A DNA stretch of 64,000 nt from Trichosporon coremiiforme (lineage: Eukaryota > Basidiomycota > Tremellomycetes > Trichosporonales > Trichosporonaceae), in NCBI GenBank assembly GCA_039545355.1, contig BCJJ01000007.1:124001-188000 (forward strand). The letters run 5' to 3'. Each line of letters opens with the position of its first letter. Position 1 is the first letter of the stretch. The notes under the pieces were generated by a model that saw nothing but the letters and a program-made list of their open reading frames with translations, did no database searches and had not been told where the DNA came from. This document shows positions 63,869-64,000 of this stretch, piece after piece. The position numbers and the translations under genes were made by a program.

Positions 63869-64000
63869 TCACGCCCACTGTCCGCGCACCTGCCCCTTAC
63901 CGACGAGCCTCCAGTCGAAGTGCTCCTCCCCGATCTCCCAGTCCTCAGGCTTCTTGTCCTCCTCCTCAGTGTCAATGGTCTGCAGGCCAAAGAAAGGTGC
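63869..64000 (-). CDS. C-terminal end of an unidentified protein (partial)
   Basis: The last readable exon of a minus-strand gene entering from beyond the window: frame ends FGLQTIDTEEEDKKPEDWEI, then GEEHFDWRLVGKGQVRGQWA and a TGA at 63869-63871. Acidic, then Trp-rich. I do not recognise the family. Convergent with BRCT gene 4, about 50 bp between stops. Confidence 0.5.
   Translation of the reverse strand, partial: APFFGLQTIDTEEEDKKPEDWEIGEEHFDWRLVGKGQVRGQWA

Overview
The window is nuclear DNA of a basidiomycete yeast. Genes are dense and GC-rich and lie on both strands. Almost every gene has spliceosomal introns, typically 33-58 nt, with donors GTRAG(C/T) and a CTRAC branch site only a few bases before the AG. 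Gene content (Prp18, Ecm2/Slt11, SRRM1-type PWI protein, a BIM1-like surface protein, kynurenine monooxygenase, a CaaX G-gamma) and the intron style fit Tremellomycetes. Trichosporonales is my best guess, but that is inference.

Layout. 1-6 kb: nucleoside-deaminase-like protein (cut by the window edge), glutaryl-CoA dehydrogenase, an SDR and a DUF3605/NGI1-like protein. 6-19 kb: a plus-strand tandem array of F-box-like genes, about six full-length copies and at least six decayed ones. One copy is split by a 1757-bp DD34E Tc1/mariner element. 19-23 kb: two cell-surface-type proteins and a GST-like enzyme. 22.9-25.8 kb: a minus-strand unit with about 40 consecutive intron-like segments separated by 4-45 nt exons. 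26-45.9 kb: housekeeping genes (SRRM1-like, Kgd4, Hem12, Mms2, Prp18, G-gamma, a bacterial-type ThpR, UBX/FAF2-like, Gir2, Ecm2, an Efm4-GlcNAc kinase fusion, Bna4). 47.5-48.1 kb: Nxt1. 49-64 kb: four BRCT-domain paralogues with a shared C-terminal helical module. A second, nearly identical copy of the transposon lies between them.

Themes. RNA processing is heavily represented, and the window shows extreme intron miniaturisation. ECM2 carries an 11-nt exon whose splicing is proven by the restored protein frame. MMS2 and Gir2 begin with 10-nt and 7-nt coding exons. The extended donor (GTNAGCT) and the branch region (AGCTNAC) are reverse complements of each other, so intron ends could pair. Two lineage-specific families (F-box-like and BRCT) are expanding in tandem, each next to or hit by the same transposon family. 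The methyltransferase-kinase fusion and the bacterial-type 2H phosphoesterase are the most unusual single genes. Exon coordinates come from reading splice signals and protein continuity by eye; no transcript data were available.
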